Counted from the first letter of the stretch, positions 51,013 through 60,012 are shown. The stretch: 64,000 nt of DNA from Bacteroidaceae bacterium (GCA_017445925.1 JAFSRW010000042.1:30059-94058); one strand, 5' to 3'. Numbers and translations: made by a program. Notes: generated from the letters alone by a model not told the origin.

Positions 51013-51735
51013 TCATTCTTCCATCATACCTCTTATCCTAACAGAGTATCTGTTGAAGTTGATACCATTGCAATAAGGATGACTTTTTAAACGATTCCAA
51101 ACTAACCGCGCATTAGAGCGTACAAACTCCAAAGTGAGATTGTTGGCAACCAATACGTCATCAATAGGTCTGTTCTCATAGTACCATCTTTTGCCTATAA
51201 AATATGCCAAGGTATCAATCGCTTTATTCGCTGCGTCATAATCGTTGTCAGCAACGATTATCAAATGCTTATCTTCATAGGGATTGTTAAGCCAGATAGC
51301 CATGTCGTAAGTATAAAAAGGCATTTTGTCGGCAAACATCAGCCAGTCAACATCACGCATGTCAAATTTGCTATACTCGCTGGAGATTCCTTCTAAGAAT
51401 GTCTTCCTGATAAGAGCTGCAGGCACGCGAACTAAATTGTTTTTAGTCACATTATTTAGTCTAAGATTATCATATTGATAACGATATTCACTCTTTTCAA
51501 GTTCAGGATTGTCGAATATAAATTGATACTTCAGCCATTCCACAGCTTTCTCGGCAGCAACAGAATCGTTTTTGGCAACGAACTTGTATGTGCGTTCCCT
51601 AGGGTCATACTCGGGATTAATCTTCTTCTCGTATTTCAAAATATATTGGTTGTTGAATACATTGAGGTATGCATAATACCCCCCAGCTGATACCGCTGCT
51701 ATTACGATTATAATTAGGATGATTTTCTTGAGCAT
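51013..51735 (-). CDS. Hypothetical membrane-anchored protein
   Basis: 240 residues, not recognised. A single N-terminal membrane helix (IILIIIVIAAVSAGGYYAYL) is followed by a charged periplasmic-type domain with two similar segments: SVAAEKAVEWLKYQFIFDN and YDAANKAIDTLAYFIGKRWYYEN, suggesting an internal duplication. It ends NRYSVRIRGMMEE. It is the last gene of the accessory stretch, without obvious operon partners. Confidence 0.55.
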   Translation of the reverse strand: MLKKIILIIIVIAAVSAGGYYAYLNVFNNQYILKYEKKINPEYDPRERTYKFVAKNDSVAAEKAVEWLKYQFIFDNPELEKSEYRYQYDNLRLNNVTKNNLVRVPAALIRKTFLEGISSEYSKFDMRDVDWLMFADKMPFYTYDMAIWLNNPYEDKHLIIVADNDYDAANKAIDTLAYFIGKRWYYENRPIDDVLVANNLTLEFVRSNARLVWNRLKSHPYCNGINFNRYSVRIRGMMEE

Positions 51736-52097
51736 AGTCTTTATTTCTTTAATTGTTTTATAGAATGACAGAATACATAATAAAATTATTCAATACTGTT
51801 GTATACAATTTGTTTCTTTGTCAGTATTTTCTATGTACCATCCATATAGGTTCATCTTTCTTTTGGGGTGTTGATGTAACTTGTCTGTTGAAATTTTCAA
51901 TGTTTCGGAGACAAGAAGAGATAGCGAACGCTAATTCATATAACCAATTTGTTTTGCTCTCCATACGGATTGCATTTGCAAAAATACAAAAATACAAAAA
52001 GATTTCGGTAATGAGTAAGTTTTACTTGTTTTTCTTCTATAAAACCCTCAAAAAGGAGTATATTTAGAGAAAAACTAATAAAAACTTAGTGTTTTTC

Positions 52098-52128
52098 TTG
52101 TAAGTTCCAGAAATAATACTTACCTTTG
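52098..52128 (+). promoter_or_regulatory. Promoter for the YqiA-like/DUF3267 operon
   Basis: TTG at 52098-52100, a 20-bp spacer, then TACCTTTG at 52121-52128. The leader is about 95 nt and structured. Confidence 0.75.
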
Positions 52129-52140
52129 CACCGACAGAAT

Positions 52141-52190
52141 CCGCCACGCTTCCCATAGAACAGCGAACCAGGGCGGGTCTTTTATTTATA
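52141..52190 (+). promoter_or_regulatory. Structured 5' leader, possible attenuator
   Basis: CCGCC (52141-52145) can pair with GGCGG (52172-52176) and CGCT (52147-52150) with AGCG (52162-52165). A T-rich run (TCTTTTATTTAT) follows at once, giving a terminator-like structure between promoter and first gene. The trigger, if any, is unknown. Confidence 0.55.
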
Positions 52191-52229
52191 TCCGCTACGT
52201 TATGAATATCTATTATTAATCCTGATTTT

Positions 52230-52826
52230 ATGAAGAAAATCATATTCCTGCATGGATTCTTTGCCAGTGGGCAATGCGTGCCGGCATTGGCACTGCGCGA
52301 GGCTTTCGAGGGGCAGGCAGAACTGCTTGCGCCCGACCTGCCGATACATCCTCATGAGGCAGTGGCCTTAATCAGAGAAATGATAGAGTGCGAAAGGCCC
52401 GACATGCTGATAGGCAACAGTTGCGGAGCATTCTATGCGCAGATGATTGCTCCCGCCGTGGGACTTCCTGCCTTGCTCGGCAATCCATATTTCAAGATGA
52501 CGGAGTTTCTGAGTCAGCGCATCGGCGAGCATCAGTATAAGTCGCCGCGCAAGGATGGCAAGCAGCATTTTGTCATTGACGAAACACTGATAGGGGAGTT
52601 TGCAGAACTGGAGAAGATACAGTTTGACAGAAGCTGTCCAGACGGTAAAGACTGTATCTGGGGATTGTTTGGTGAACAAGACACGCTGGCGCACTTTGAA
52701 CCGCTCTTCTTGGAGCATTACAGCCGGTCATACCATTTCCCAGGCGGTCACACTCCGACAGCAGAAGAGGTGCGGGCATGGTATGTGCCGCTGGTGCAGA
52801 AGATGCTGGAGGAATATTGTCGTTGA
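52230..52826 (+). CDS. YqiA/YcfP-family alpha/beta-fold hydrolase
   Basis: 198 residues, cytoplasmic. It starts KKIIFLHGFFASGQC (oxyanion loop), has the nucleophile elbow LIGNSCGAFYAQ with a Ser in GNSCG, a late EQDTLAHFE Asp region and GGHTPTAEE for the His, matching the short esterase family that includes E. coli YqiA. Natural substrate unknown. It is 34 bp upstream of the DUF3267 gene and preceded by a structured leader. Confidence 0.82.
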   Translation: MKKIIFLHGFFASGQCVPALALREAFEGQAELLAPDLPIHPHEAVALIREMIECERPDMLIGNSCGAFYAQMIAPAVGLPALLGNPYFKMTEFLSQRIGEHQYKSPRKDGKQHFVIDETLIGEFAELEKIQFDRSCPDGKDCIWGLFGEQDTLAHFEPLFLEHYSRSYHFPGGHTPTAEEVRAWYVPLVQKMLEEYCR

Positions 52827-52860
52827 TAGAGAATAATTAAGTAAAGGTAAATTAATAAAG

Positions 52861-53424
52861 ATGGAAGAAAATATTGAAATAGAAGAAAGAGGAAGGAAGG
52901 TCACCATCGACTTGAAGAAGGCAAATAACTTTGGCTTTGTAGTCATGGGTGTAGTAACCGTAGTACTGGCGGTGCCGTTTTTTATGATTTGGGGCTTGGC
53001 AGTCCATTCGATAGGCTTTATACATAACCCCTGGCTGTTGCTGTATTACTTCATCGGGATGCTTGCAGGCATCGTGCTGCATGAACTGATTCACGGCATC
53101 ACATGGGCCTGCTATGCAAAGAGCGGTTGGCGCAGCATCAGTTTCGGTGTCATCTGGAAAATGCTCACGCCCTATTGTCATTGCAGTGAGCCGATGGGTG
53201 TCCGTGCCTATATGCTGGGATCCATGATGCCGTGCATCATCTTAGGCATACTGCCGGCGATTGCAGCCATGTGCACAGGAGATTTCCTGTTGCTCGTGTG
53301 GGGCATTAGCTTCATTGGCGCTGCCGCTGGCGATATATGGATAACGTGGTTGCTGACAAAGGAAAACCCGAAAAGCATGGTGCTCGACCATCCCTCAGAA
53401 GCAGGATTCTATATTATTGACTAA
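52861..53424 (+). CDS. DUF3267 family membrane protein, putative zinc metalloprotease
   Basis: 187 residues with about four membrane helices. The second helix carries the HExxH motif (VLHELIHGITWACY), typical of DUF3267 proteins, which are suspected intramembrane zincins. A third His or Asp ligand was not assigned with certainty; HCSEP and GAAAGDIWITWLL are candidates. Activity has not been shown for this family as far as I know. Probably co-transcribed with the preceding hydrolase. Confidence 0.8.
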   Translation: MEENIEIEERGRKVTIDLKKANNFGFVVMGVVTVVLAVPFFMIWGLAVHSIGFIHNPWLLLYYFIGMLAGIVLHELIHGITWACYAKSGWRSISFGVIWKMLTPYCHCSEPMGVRAYMLGSMMPCIILGILPAIAAMCTGDFLLLVWGISFIGAAAGDIWITWLLTKENPKSMVLDHPSEAGFYIID

Positions 53425-53432
53425 ATCCAAAT

Positions 53433-54116
53433 TTATTTCAGCTGTATGACGACAACGTCAGGATCGGTTCTCTGCGTCCGGTAGAAATCAAGTTGCTTGA
53501 TGTCGCTGGGTGATATGGAGACAGGTGGGATAGGAAGTTCTTTTCCATTTCTGTCAATTACTACGAGAACCATAAAGAAATGCTGTTGTCCATACGCGCC
53601 TATGTGGCGCTTCACACCAATGTTGCGCAACAGCATGTCAAAGTCGAGAAAAATCTTTAGTTTAGGATGGTCCTCCGTAAACATAAACGAGGGCAGTCCC
53701 ATGGTGTGGGATATGTCGGATTTGATAGGACGCTTTGTACCCTTTACCGTGACCTCCGGCAGGTCAAGCGAGGCATTATCCAACTTGATGGTGGTGTCGC
53801 ACCGTGCAATGACCTCGTCGGTTTCTTTCGTGCGGATAGATATCGTTGCGGCTCCTCTGCTAAGCAAGGTGCCGCTTATCCTGAGAACCTTCTCAGGGTC
53901 ATAGTCAGCTTCCAGATTGTTGCCGCTGCCCTGAATGACACAGACAAGAGACGTGGTGTCGGTATAGTTGTGCAGTTTCACCAGCATATTCCCTTTGCGC
54001 TGCTTCACCTCAAGGCGTGGTATAGTATCGTTGCAGTAGCATGACAGTGTGCAAAGAAAGCACAGCACCAATGCTGTTATTCCTCTCGTAATGATATTGT
54101 AGGTAGTTGTTTTCAT
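53433..54116 (-). CDS. Hypothetical secreted protein
   Basis: 227 residues. The N-terminal hydrophobic segment ALVLCFLCTLSCYC could be a lipoprotein or Sec signal. The body has beta strands; LPEVTVKGTKRPIK and the C-terminal SPSDIKQLDFYRTQ..DVVVIQLK loosely recall the start and plug of TonB-dependent receptors, but no barrel follows and the protein is complete at its stop. It may act as a stand-alone plug-like or surface protein. It is convergent with the DUF3267 gene (8-bp gap). Confidence 0.55.
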   Translation of the reverse strand: MKTTTYNIITRGITALVLCFLCTLSCYCNDTIPRLEVKQRKGNMLVKLHNYTDTTSLVCVIQGSGNNLEADYDPEKVLRISGTLLSRGAATISIRTKETDEVIARCDTTIKLDNASLDLPEVTVKGTKRPIKSDISHTMGLPSFMFTEDHPKLKIFLDFDMLLRNIGVKRHIGAYGQQHFFMVLVVIDRNGKELPIPPVSISPSDIKQLDFYRTQRTDPDVVVIQLK

Positions 54117-54137
54117 AGTTTCTATGTGTTACAAGTG

Positions 54138-54145
54138 CAAAGGTA
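54138..54145 (-). promoter_or_regulatory. -7 element for the 53433-54116 gene
   Basis: TACCTTTG on the minus strand, 22 bp before the start codon. No clear TTTG at -33. Confidence 0.55.
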
Positions 54146-54303
54146 ATATTTTTTCTTCATAAACTAAAATTTTTATTAAAAAAATGATATAATGTGAGTG
54201 GGATTAGGGGTTGTCACGGATGGAAAAGCGTCAAACAGCATACAGTTTTCTGTCAGAATATGAAATATTATGAAGATTGTATCATTATTTTAGAAATAAT
54301 TCG

Positions 54304-54311
54304 TATCTTTG
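54304..54311 (+). promoter_or_regulatory. -7 element of the pectin operon
   Basis: TATCTTTG, with a predicted start of transcription near 54318 and a leader of about 77 nt before the GH105 gene. The -33 is weak. Confidence 0.55.
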
Positions 54312-54394
54312 CATCCAGGATGATGATGGCGATCGTAAAACATTGAGGATGTTTTGGGATAGCCGGTTTTACTAACTGATAAATTTATAGTACT

Positions 54395-55798
54395 ATGAAT
54401 AGAAAATGTTTTTTTGCGATGGCGTTTTGCTTCGCATTGGTGCTACAGGAGGCATCGGCTCAACAGGTAGTTAACGACAACAATACTCCATTACATTTGA
54501 TGCAGCCGGCATATCGTGTGGGATATGGCGTGCCAACGGCTGAGAGTGTCAAGCAGACCATTGACCGTGTGCTTCGTTATATTGATTCTGAGACGCCAGC
54601 GGCGCTTGTTGACAAGAATACGGGCAAAGTGGTTCAGGTAAAGGATATCACTGCTGATACGCAATTGAAACAGGGCGGTTTCAGACTGACAAGCTATGAG
54701 TGGGGCGTTACTTATTCTGGCGTACTGGCTGCATACGAGGCTACTGGTGATGTGGCTTATAGGGATTATGTTACAAAGCGTCATCGTTTGTTGGCCGACA
54801 TGGCACCTCGTTTCAATAAGATATACACCAAGAATAAGTCTGTTGATACTAATGTACGTCGTGTCATTGACCCTCATGCGTTAGATGATGCAGGTGCTGT
54901 GTGTTGTTCTATGATTAAGGCTGAATTGAGCGGGGTGGGGGACAAAGGTGCGTTGCGCCCGCTTATTGATAACTATGCTGACTATATTATAAATAAAGAA
55001 TACCGTCTTTCTGACGGTACGTTTGCCCGCCTGCGTCCACAAAAGAATACTATATGGCTTGATGACATGTTTATGGGCGTTCCTGCCGTGGCTTACATGG
55101 GTAAGCTTACTGGTCAGCAGCAGTATTATGATGAGGCTGCCCGTCAGGTGCTGCAGTTTGCCAGCCGTATGTGGGTTGAGGAAGAGGGCTTGTTCCGCCA
55201 CGGATGGGTGGAGAGTATGAATCCGCATCCCGCCTTCTTCTGGGGACGTGCTAATGGATGGGCGATATTGACGATGTGCGAGGTTCTTGACGTCTTGCCT
55301 GAGAATCATCCGCAGCGCCAGGCTATCCTTGAGTTGCTGACTAAACATGCCACTGGTCTTGCCAGGAGACAGCATCAGGATGGCTTCTGGCATCAGTTGC
55401 TCGACCGCAACGATACATATCTTGAGAGTTCTGCCACTGCCATATATACATACTGTCTGGCTCATGCCGTCAACAAGGGATGGCTGGATGCCAAGGCCTT
55501 CGGTCCTGTGGCTCTGTTGGGATGGCATGCCGTTCAGTCGTCAGTGAATGATAAAGGACAGGTTGAGAACGTCTGTGTAGGTACGGGAATGGGATTTGAT
55601 GCGGCTTTCTATGCTTACCGTCCCGTTCATGTCATGGCGGCACATGGCTATGGTCCTGCTATATGGGCAGGGGCGGAGATTCTGAAATTGTTGAAGCAAC
55701 AGCATCCGAAGTCCAACGATTCTGCTGTCCATTTCTATGACGAGGAGGTGCAGACAGATCAGCCGATATTCAATTACGACGGTAAGATCCGATATTAA
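54395..55798 (+). CDS. GH105/GH88-type unsaturated rhamnogalacturonyl hydrolase, secreted
   Basis: 467 residues with a signal peptide (LVLQEASAQ). The alpha/alpha barrel motifs of GH88/GH105 are present: LTSYEWGVTYSGVLAAYEATGD, WLDDMFMGVPAVAYMGKLTG and HPAFFWGRANGWAILTMCEVLDVLP, then QDGFWHQLLDRNDTYLESSATAIYTYCLA. These enzymes hydrate and release the 4,5-unsaturated galacturonyl residue left by pectate or rhamnogalacturonan lyases. First gene of a pectin module; the PL22-type lyase gene begins 13 bp after its stop. Confidence 0.9.
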   Translation: MNRKCFFAMAFCFALVLQEASAQQVVNDNNTPLHLMQPAYRVGYGVPTAESVKQTIDRVLRYIDSETPAALVDKNTGKVVQVKDITADTQLKQGGFRLTSYEWGVTYSGVLAAYEATGDVAYRDYVTKRHRLLADMAPRFNKIYTKNKSVDTNVRRVIDPHALDDAGAVCCSMIKAELSGVGDKGALRPLIDNYADYIINKEYRLSDGTFARLRPQKNTIWLDDMFMGVPAVAYMGKLTGQQQYYDEAARQVLQFASRMWVEEEGLFRHGWVESMNPHPAFFWGRANGWAILTMCEVLDVLPENHPQRQAILELLTKHATGLARRQHQDGFWHQLLDRNDTYLESSATAIYTYCLAHAVNKGWLDAKAFGPVALLGWHAVQSSVNDKGQVENVCVGTGMGFDAAFYAYRPVHVMAAHGYGPAIWAGAEILKLLKQQHPKSNDSAVHFYDEEVQTDQPIFNYDGKIRY

Positions 55799-55811
55799 CA
55801 ATAACACAAAC

Positions 55812-57143
55812 ATGAAGAGAGTATTAATCATTTGTCTTGCGGTGATGCTCACAACATCGCTGATGGCTCAGATGGGAAAGCGTTTTCCTTCTGAGCGCAA
55901 AGTAATGAAGGACCCGAAAACCGGTGTTGAGTTGGTGTTTCTGACCTCCAAGAGCGGCACGGGCGATTCTAAGATATATCAGACGCATAACCAGTGGACG
56001 TCTGACGGCAAGTGGGTGATATTCCGCAGCGACCGTGTCAAGGGCGAGGCGATGGCAGTAAACGAGGAGACGGGCGACATTGTGCAAGTGACCGAAGGCG
56101 GTTTCACCGGTATGCTCTGCGTGGCCCGAAAGTCTATGAACCTCTACCACATGCGTTCCGTAAAGGATAAAGCCGGCAAACTGACTGGCATGCAGGTGGT
56201 AGAGGTAAATCTCGGGCGTCTTTTAGCAGACAGTGAGGCTGGCAAGCTGAAGAAGAAGAAGGCCTATGAACGCATCTGCGGCACCATACCTGCTGATATG
56301 TGTAGCGAGGGCGACATGGCGCTTGATGGCAGCGAGGAGTTTGTCTATTTCCGACTTGACAAAGAGTATGCTGCTACCATGCCGATAAAGGAGCCTGTTG
56401 CCCCGAACTTTGGTCCGCGTAATATGGGTGCAGGACCTGGTGGCATAGGCAAGATGGACCTGGCTACTGGCAAGGCGGAGCCTGTCGTGGCTGTCCACTT
56501 TAAGGTAGGACATATACAGGGTAATCCGTGGCATCCGGGTGAAGTGATATTCTGTTGGGAGACGGGTGGTAAGGCACCACAGCGCACATGGATTGTCAAT
56601 GCTGACGGCAGCGGCTTGCGTCCTATCTACCGTGAGACGGAGCATGACTGGGTTACTCACGAGGCCGTGATAACTGCCGATGAACTTGTCATTGCCCTTC
56701 TTGGTCACCGGCCTGTCAGCAAAGAGGGTGGCGAGGCTGAGGGCCTTGAGTCTTTCGCTTTCTCAAATGATTGGGGACCTGCTGGCACTAAGGAGTATCC
56801 TACGGGTATCGCCGTCGTTAACATGCGTACGCGTGAACTCACGATGGTGGGCCAGGTTGAAGGTGACAACTTCTGGCATGTGGCAGGCTCACAGGATGGA
56901 CACTGGGTTGCTGGCGATGACTTCGCCCGCGAACTGTGGCTTATTGACCGTCATACCAATGAGCGCATCTTGCTGACTGCAGGCCATAAGACTACCGCTC
57001 GCGACCACGTGCATCCTACGTTCAAGCCTGATGGCACGGAGATTGAGATTCAGTCGGCAATGCTCAGCGACGACGGCCGCTCCATGAATATCTGTATAGT
57101 GCGTCTGCCACAGAATTTGATTGACAGATACAACAATAAGTAA
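55812..57143 (+). CDS. PL22-type oligogalacturonate lyase, exported
   Basis: 443 residues from the ATG at 55812. The upstream open frame overlaps the GH105 gene and lacks a signal, whereas this start gives MKRVLIICLAVMLTTSLMAQ. The seven-bladed propeller and key segments of oligogalacturonide lyases are present: TGDSKIYQTHNQWTSDGKWVIFRSD, THEAVI, FWHVAGSQDGHWVAGDD and ARDHVHPTFKPDGTEIEIQS, whose His residues hold the metal. It splits short oligogalacturonides to unsaturated monomers. Unlike the cytoplasmic enterobacterial enzyme it appears exported. Located between GH105 and GH28 genes. Confidence 0.88.
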   Translation: MKRVLIICLAVMLTTSLMAQMGKRFPSERKVMKDPKTGVELVFLTSKSGTGDSKIYQTHNQWTSDGKWVIFRSDRVKGEAMAVNEETGDIVQVTEGGFTGMLCVARKSMNLYHMRSVKDKAGKLTGMQVVEVNLGRLLADSEAGKLKKKKAYERICGTIPADMCSEGDMALDGSEEFVYFRLDKEYAATMPIKEPVAPNFGPRNMGAGPGGIGKMDLATGKAEPVVAVHFKVGHIQGNPWHPGEVIFCWETGGKAPQRTWIVNADGSGLRPIYRETEHDWVTHEAVITADELVIALLGHRPVSKEGGEAEGLESFAFSNDWGPAGTKEYPTGIAVVNMRTRELTMVGQVEGDNFWHVAGSQDGHWVAGDDFARELWLIDRHTNERILLTAGHKTTARDHVHPTFKPDGTEIEIQSAMLSDDGRSMNICIVRLPQNLIDRYNNK

Positions 57144-57184
57144 AAAAAGGATAAGAAATATAAGAATAAGGTAAAAGGAAATTC

Positions 57185-58627
57185 GTGAAGAGAGTTTTTA
57201 CATTATTAATACTGTGCTTCATGGTGTTCAGAGGCTTTGCACTTGACGTGAGGTCTTTTGGCGCTAAAGGTGATGGAAAGCATATCGACTCTCCTGCCAT
57301 CAATGCTGCAATAGAACAGGCGGCCAAGGATGGCAGTGGTATCGTAGTGCTTACAGAGGGTACGTACCTTTGCTACTCCATCCATCTGCAGAGTAATATA
57401 ACGCTGCGGTTAGAGAGGGGTGCGGTCATTAAGGCTGCCCCCGTGACTGACGGTGATGGCTATGATGAGGCTGAGCCAAACGATAATGAGTATCAGGACT
57501 ATGGTCACAGCCATTGGCATAACTCACTTATATGGGGAGAGAACCTTCATGATGTCACCATCGAGGGCGAGGGATTGATTGACGGCACTGACGTGCTCAC
57601 GAGGAGTGGCTCGAAACGAAAGAACATAAAGCCTGTGGTTGCCAACAAGGCCGTGGCTCTACGCGATTGCAAAAACGTGGTCATACGCGGCGTCAGTTTT
57701 CTGCGCTGTGGCCATTTCGCCCTGCTGCTGACGGGTGTTGACCATCTGCTTATAGAAAATGTGTTGTGCGATACCAACCGCGACGGCTTTGATATCGATT
57801 GCTGCGAACATGTCGTCGTCAGAAACTGTCGCGTAAACACTTTCAACGACGATGCCATTGTCCTTAAATGCTCCTATGCCTTGGGATGGCCCAAGCCTAC
57901 CGAACACGTACTTATAGAGGATTGTGAGGTTAGTGGATATGATATAGGCACTCTGTATGACGGCACGCGCACCACTTTTAAGGAGAAGGCTCCCGACGGT
58001 GATGGCCCTACGGGACGCATAAAACTCGGTACTGAGTCAAATGGCGGCTTCCGTCATGTCACCATACGTCGCTGCAGGTTCACCCATTGTCGCGGACTCG
58101 CCCTTGAGACTGTTGACGGTGCCGAGATGAAAGACATACGTGTGAGCGACCTTACCATGCACGATATCTGTAATTCACCTATCTATATACGCTTGGGCGA
58201 CCGCATGCGTGCCCCAAAGGGCTTCCATCCTTCAAAGGTGAAGAATATCAGCATCAGTAATGTCCATGTCACAGATGCAGACAGCCGTTATGGTTGTCTG
58301 ATAGCAGGGATAAAAAATAATCCGATACGCAATGTGCATATCAAGAATCTGTACGTCCAGTTTCGTGGCGGTCTGACGCTCGACGATGTGAAGGAGCAGC
58401 GTGGTAGCAACCCCTTCTTCTTCGGCAACAAAGGGCAGGCAGTCATCAACCGTTACGAAGGTACAGGCGGTTATCCCGAACCCTCAGCTCACGGCATACA
58501 GCCGGCCTGGGGCTTTATCATCAGTAATGCGGAAAATGTTAGCTTGGAAGATGTTCGTCTGGAAACTGTTCTTCCCGATGAACGTCCCATGTTCCATTTT
58601 GAGAACGTGAAGAATCTAAGAAAATAG
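57185..58627 (+). CDS. GH28 polygalacturonase-family enzyme, secreted
   Basis: 480 residues with a GTG start at 57185 that gives a signal peptide (LLILCFMVFRGFA). DVRSFGAKGDGKHIDSPAINAAIEQA opens the parallel beta-helix. Catalytic Asp residues are visible in DTNRDGFDID and NTFNDDAIVLKC. Hydrolyses galacturonan or rhamnogalacturonan backbones; endo or exo mode and the exact pectin domain are not decided. It is 41 bp after the PL22-type gene, so part of the same operon, which ends here against a convergent HD-hydrolase gene (2-bp gap). Confidence 0.9.
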   Translation: MKRVFTLLILCFMVFRGFALDVRSFGAKGDGKHIDSPAINAAIEQAAKDGSGIVVLTEGTYLCYSIHLQSNITLRLERGAVIKAAPVTDGDGYDEAEPNDNEYQDYGHSHWHNSLIWGENLHDVTIEGEGLIDGTDVLTRSGSKRKNIKPVVANKAVALRDCKNVVIRGVSFLRCGHFALLLTGVDHLLIENVLCDTNRDGFDIDCCEHVVVRNCRVNTFNDDAIVLKCSYALGWPKPTEHVLIEDCEVSGYDIGTLYDGTRTTFKEKAPDGDGPTGRIKLGTESNGGFRHVTIRRCRFTHCRGLALETVDGAEMKDIRVSDLTMHDICNSPIYIRLGDRMRAPKGFHPSKVKNISISNVHVTDADSRYGCLIAGIKNNPIRNVHIKNLYVQFRGGLTLDDVKEQRGSNPFFFGNKGQAVINRYEGTGGYPEPSAHGIQPAWGFIISNAENVSLEDVRLETVLPDERPMFHFENVKNLRK

Positions 58628-58629
58628 TT

Positions 58630-59181
58630 TTATGCAAACAGTTCATGCCACTGCTTGAACACCATCAGTCCGTCCTTGCCAAACCTTTCGAGCGAGCGCA
58701 GCGCCTGCTCGTATGTCTTCTGACGGTCGAGGTGGGTCTTTGAAAAGAACTTGTCTGCATAGCATATTATTTGTTCCTCAATAGTCTCTGGCCTCAAGTC
58801 CTGCGGTGGCAAAGGCAGGTTCTGTTCGCGAATGGACTTCTCTGTCAATCCGGTACCGGTATGGCGGGCGCACACACGGGCATAGTCGCCAAGGTCTGGC
58901 GAGTATTCCAGTAGCATCTGCGCTCCCACAACACCGTGGCGCAGGTAGTGCTCCGTACCGTGACAGTGTATGCCCGGTGCATCGCATCGCACGATACCGA
59001 TGTCGTGAAGCATGGCTGCGGCATAAACGAAATCCTCGTCGGCGTGCAGTTCCGGGTGTGCCTTACATATCTTTATGGCCAGTTCTGCCACGCTGCGGCT
59101 GTGGGTGAGCAGTATGTGTCGCAGTTCGTCATTCTCTCCCTGTGGATAGAAGAGGTCAATAATGTTTTGGTAGTGCATCAT
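58630..59181 (-). CDS. HD-domain phosphohydrolase
   Basis: 183 residues, cytoplasmic. The metal-binding HD motif reads AAAMLHDIGIV (HD at the conserved position), with an upstream His in LLTHSRSVAELA and a downstream Asp in IICYADKFFSKT. These are the H...HD...D ligands of the HD superfamily. The later part (RHGVVGAQMLLEYSPDLGDYARVCARHTG) fits the HDIG subgroup, often nucleotide or cyclic-nucleotide phosphohydrolases. Substrate unknown. It has its own consensus promoter and is unrelated to the flanking pectin genes. Confidence 0.85.
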   Translation of the reverse strand: MMHYQNIIDLFYPQGENDELRHILLTHSRSVAELAIKICKAHPELHADEDFVYAAAMLHDIGIVRCDAPGIHCHGTEHYLRHGVVGAQMLLEYSPDLGDYARVCARHTGTGLTEKSIREQNLPLPPQDLRPETIEEQIICYADKFFSKTHLDRQKTYEQALRSLERFGKDGLMVFKQWHELFA

Positions 59182-59207
59182 AAGTCGTAATAGATAGTAT
59201 TTGGAGA

Positions 59208-59238
59208 CAAAGGTACAAATTTTTCTTTAATAAACAAA
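59208..59238 (-). promoter_or_regulatory. Promoter for the HD-hydrolase gene
   Basis: On the minus strand, TTTG (59235-59238), a 19-bp spacer, then TACCTTTG (59208-59215). The leader is about 20 nt. Confidence 0.8.
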
Positions 59239-59310
59239 ACAAATTTTACGCCTATATAATAATAGGAGCAGAAATCGATACATCATGATTATATTTAATT
59301 CAGAAAGGAG

Positions 59311-59333
59311 TTCCCCCATAAACGTTGGGGGAA
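59311..59333 (-). terminator. Hairpin downstream of the truncated TonB gene
   Basis: TTCCCCC (59311-59317) and GGGGGAA (59327-59333), 7-bp stem with a 9-nt loop. No strong T-run follows on the minus strand, so termination is only possible, not sure. Confidence 0.4.
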
Positions 59334-59391
59334 TTCCTAGTAATTTATGCACTCAGGCATCAAAAACCTATCCCTTTGATACCAAGTGTGC

Positions 59392-59862
59392 TTATTCCTT
59401 TTTCTTTGTGGTAACGCGGATTTTGTCGGGTTGCCCTTCCACGTCTTTTAAGATATATATCCTTTCGATATTTTCTGGGGGGATGTTGTCCAGTTCAGAG
59501 TTGTCGACAATCTTTCCATCGACCTCTAAGACGTATGTTCTCGCTTTGACCGTTTTCTTTCCATCAAGTTTAAACGTGAAGGGGAGGGCGTATTTCACGC
59601 GAACGGCTTTACCCCTCTGCATACCTGGTGTCCAGTTTGGCATAGCATTGACGACTCGCAGAGCTTCTGCATCGAGCAATGGGTCAACGCTCTTGGCAAT
59701 ATTGGCATTCGTAATGCTTCCATCCTCTTCAACAACGAACGACGAAATGACGCGTCCTTGAACACCCTTCTTGTGAGCTTCCTCGGGATATTTCACATTC
59801 TTGGTAAGATACTCCATCAAGGCTGCCTGACCTCCAGGGAACTGGGGCATTTGCTCTACCAC
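59392..59862 (-). pseudogene. TonB C-terminal domain protein, 5'-truncated
   Basis: The frame encodes FDVVEQMPQFPGGQAALMEYLTKNVKYP and GRVISSFVVEEDGSI, the usual TonB-family C-terminal domain, plus a charged ~60-residue extension ending in KKKE. The only start in frame is a GTG at 59862 that falls inside the conserved FDVVEQMP motif; codons for FTPFD lie just before it. No membrane anchor or Pro-rich linker is present, and the sequence upstream loses resemblance within about 10 codons. The most likely state is a remnant of a full energy transducer gene whose 5' part was replaced by the present plus-strand promoter region. A short expressed fragment remains possible. Confidence 0.7.
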
Positions 59863-59940
59863 ATCGAAAGGTGTAAATTTGTGGACTAAATCATGATAAA
59901 ATAGGGTAATTCGTTTCCATAATATGATTTGCAGAATAGA

Positions 59941-59972
59941 TTTGGCAGTTTTAGAAAATTTGTGTAACTTTG
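59941..59972 (+). promoter_or_regulatory. Consensus promoter for the 60195-61838 gene
   Basis: TTTG (59941-59944), a 20-bp spacer, TAACTTTG (59965-59972). It lies in the decayed 5' region of the opposite-strand TonB remnant. Confidence 0.8.
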
Positions 59973-60012
59973 CATCTAAATAATGTGAACTCGACGAAAT
60001 GAATATTTATTA

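Larger units (their letters stand above)
51736..52229. other. 494-bp AT-rich intergenic region ending in a promoter and structured leader
   Basis: An open frame of 104 codons at 51753-52067 lacks any credible protein features. The useful signals are the promoter at 52098-52128 and the hairpin leader at 52141-52185, upstream of the YqiA-like gene. Confidence 0.6.

Noticed and set aside
44230-51735. Prophage or integrative element
   Set aside because: No integrase, terminase, capsid, relaxase or tRNA-end repeat was seen; only gene content and composition suggest an island.
51753-52067. Open frame of 104 codons on the plus strand
   Set aside because: Low-complexity, Phe/Tyr/Lys-rich product from AT-rich DNA, no promoter, no recognisable domain, and it overlaps what looks like a regulatory region.
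59285-59761. 158-codon open frame antisense to the TonB remnant
   Set aside because: The opposite strand encodes a clear TonB C-terminal domain; this frame shows only Ser/Phe-rich mirror sequence.
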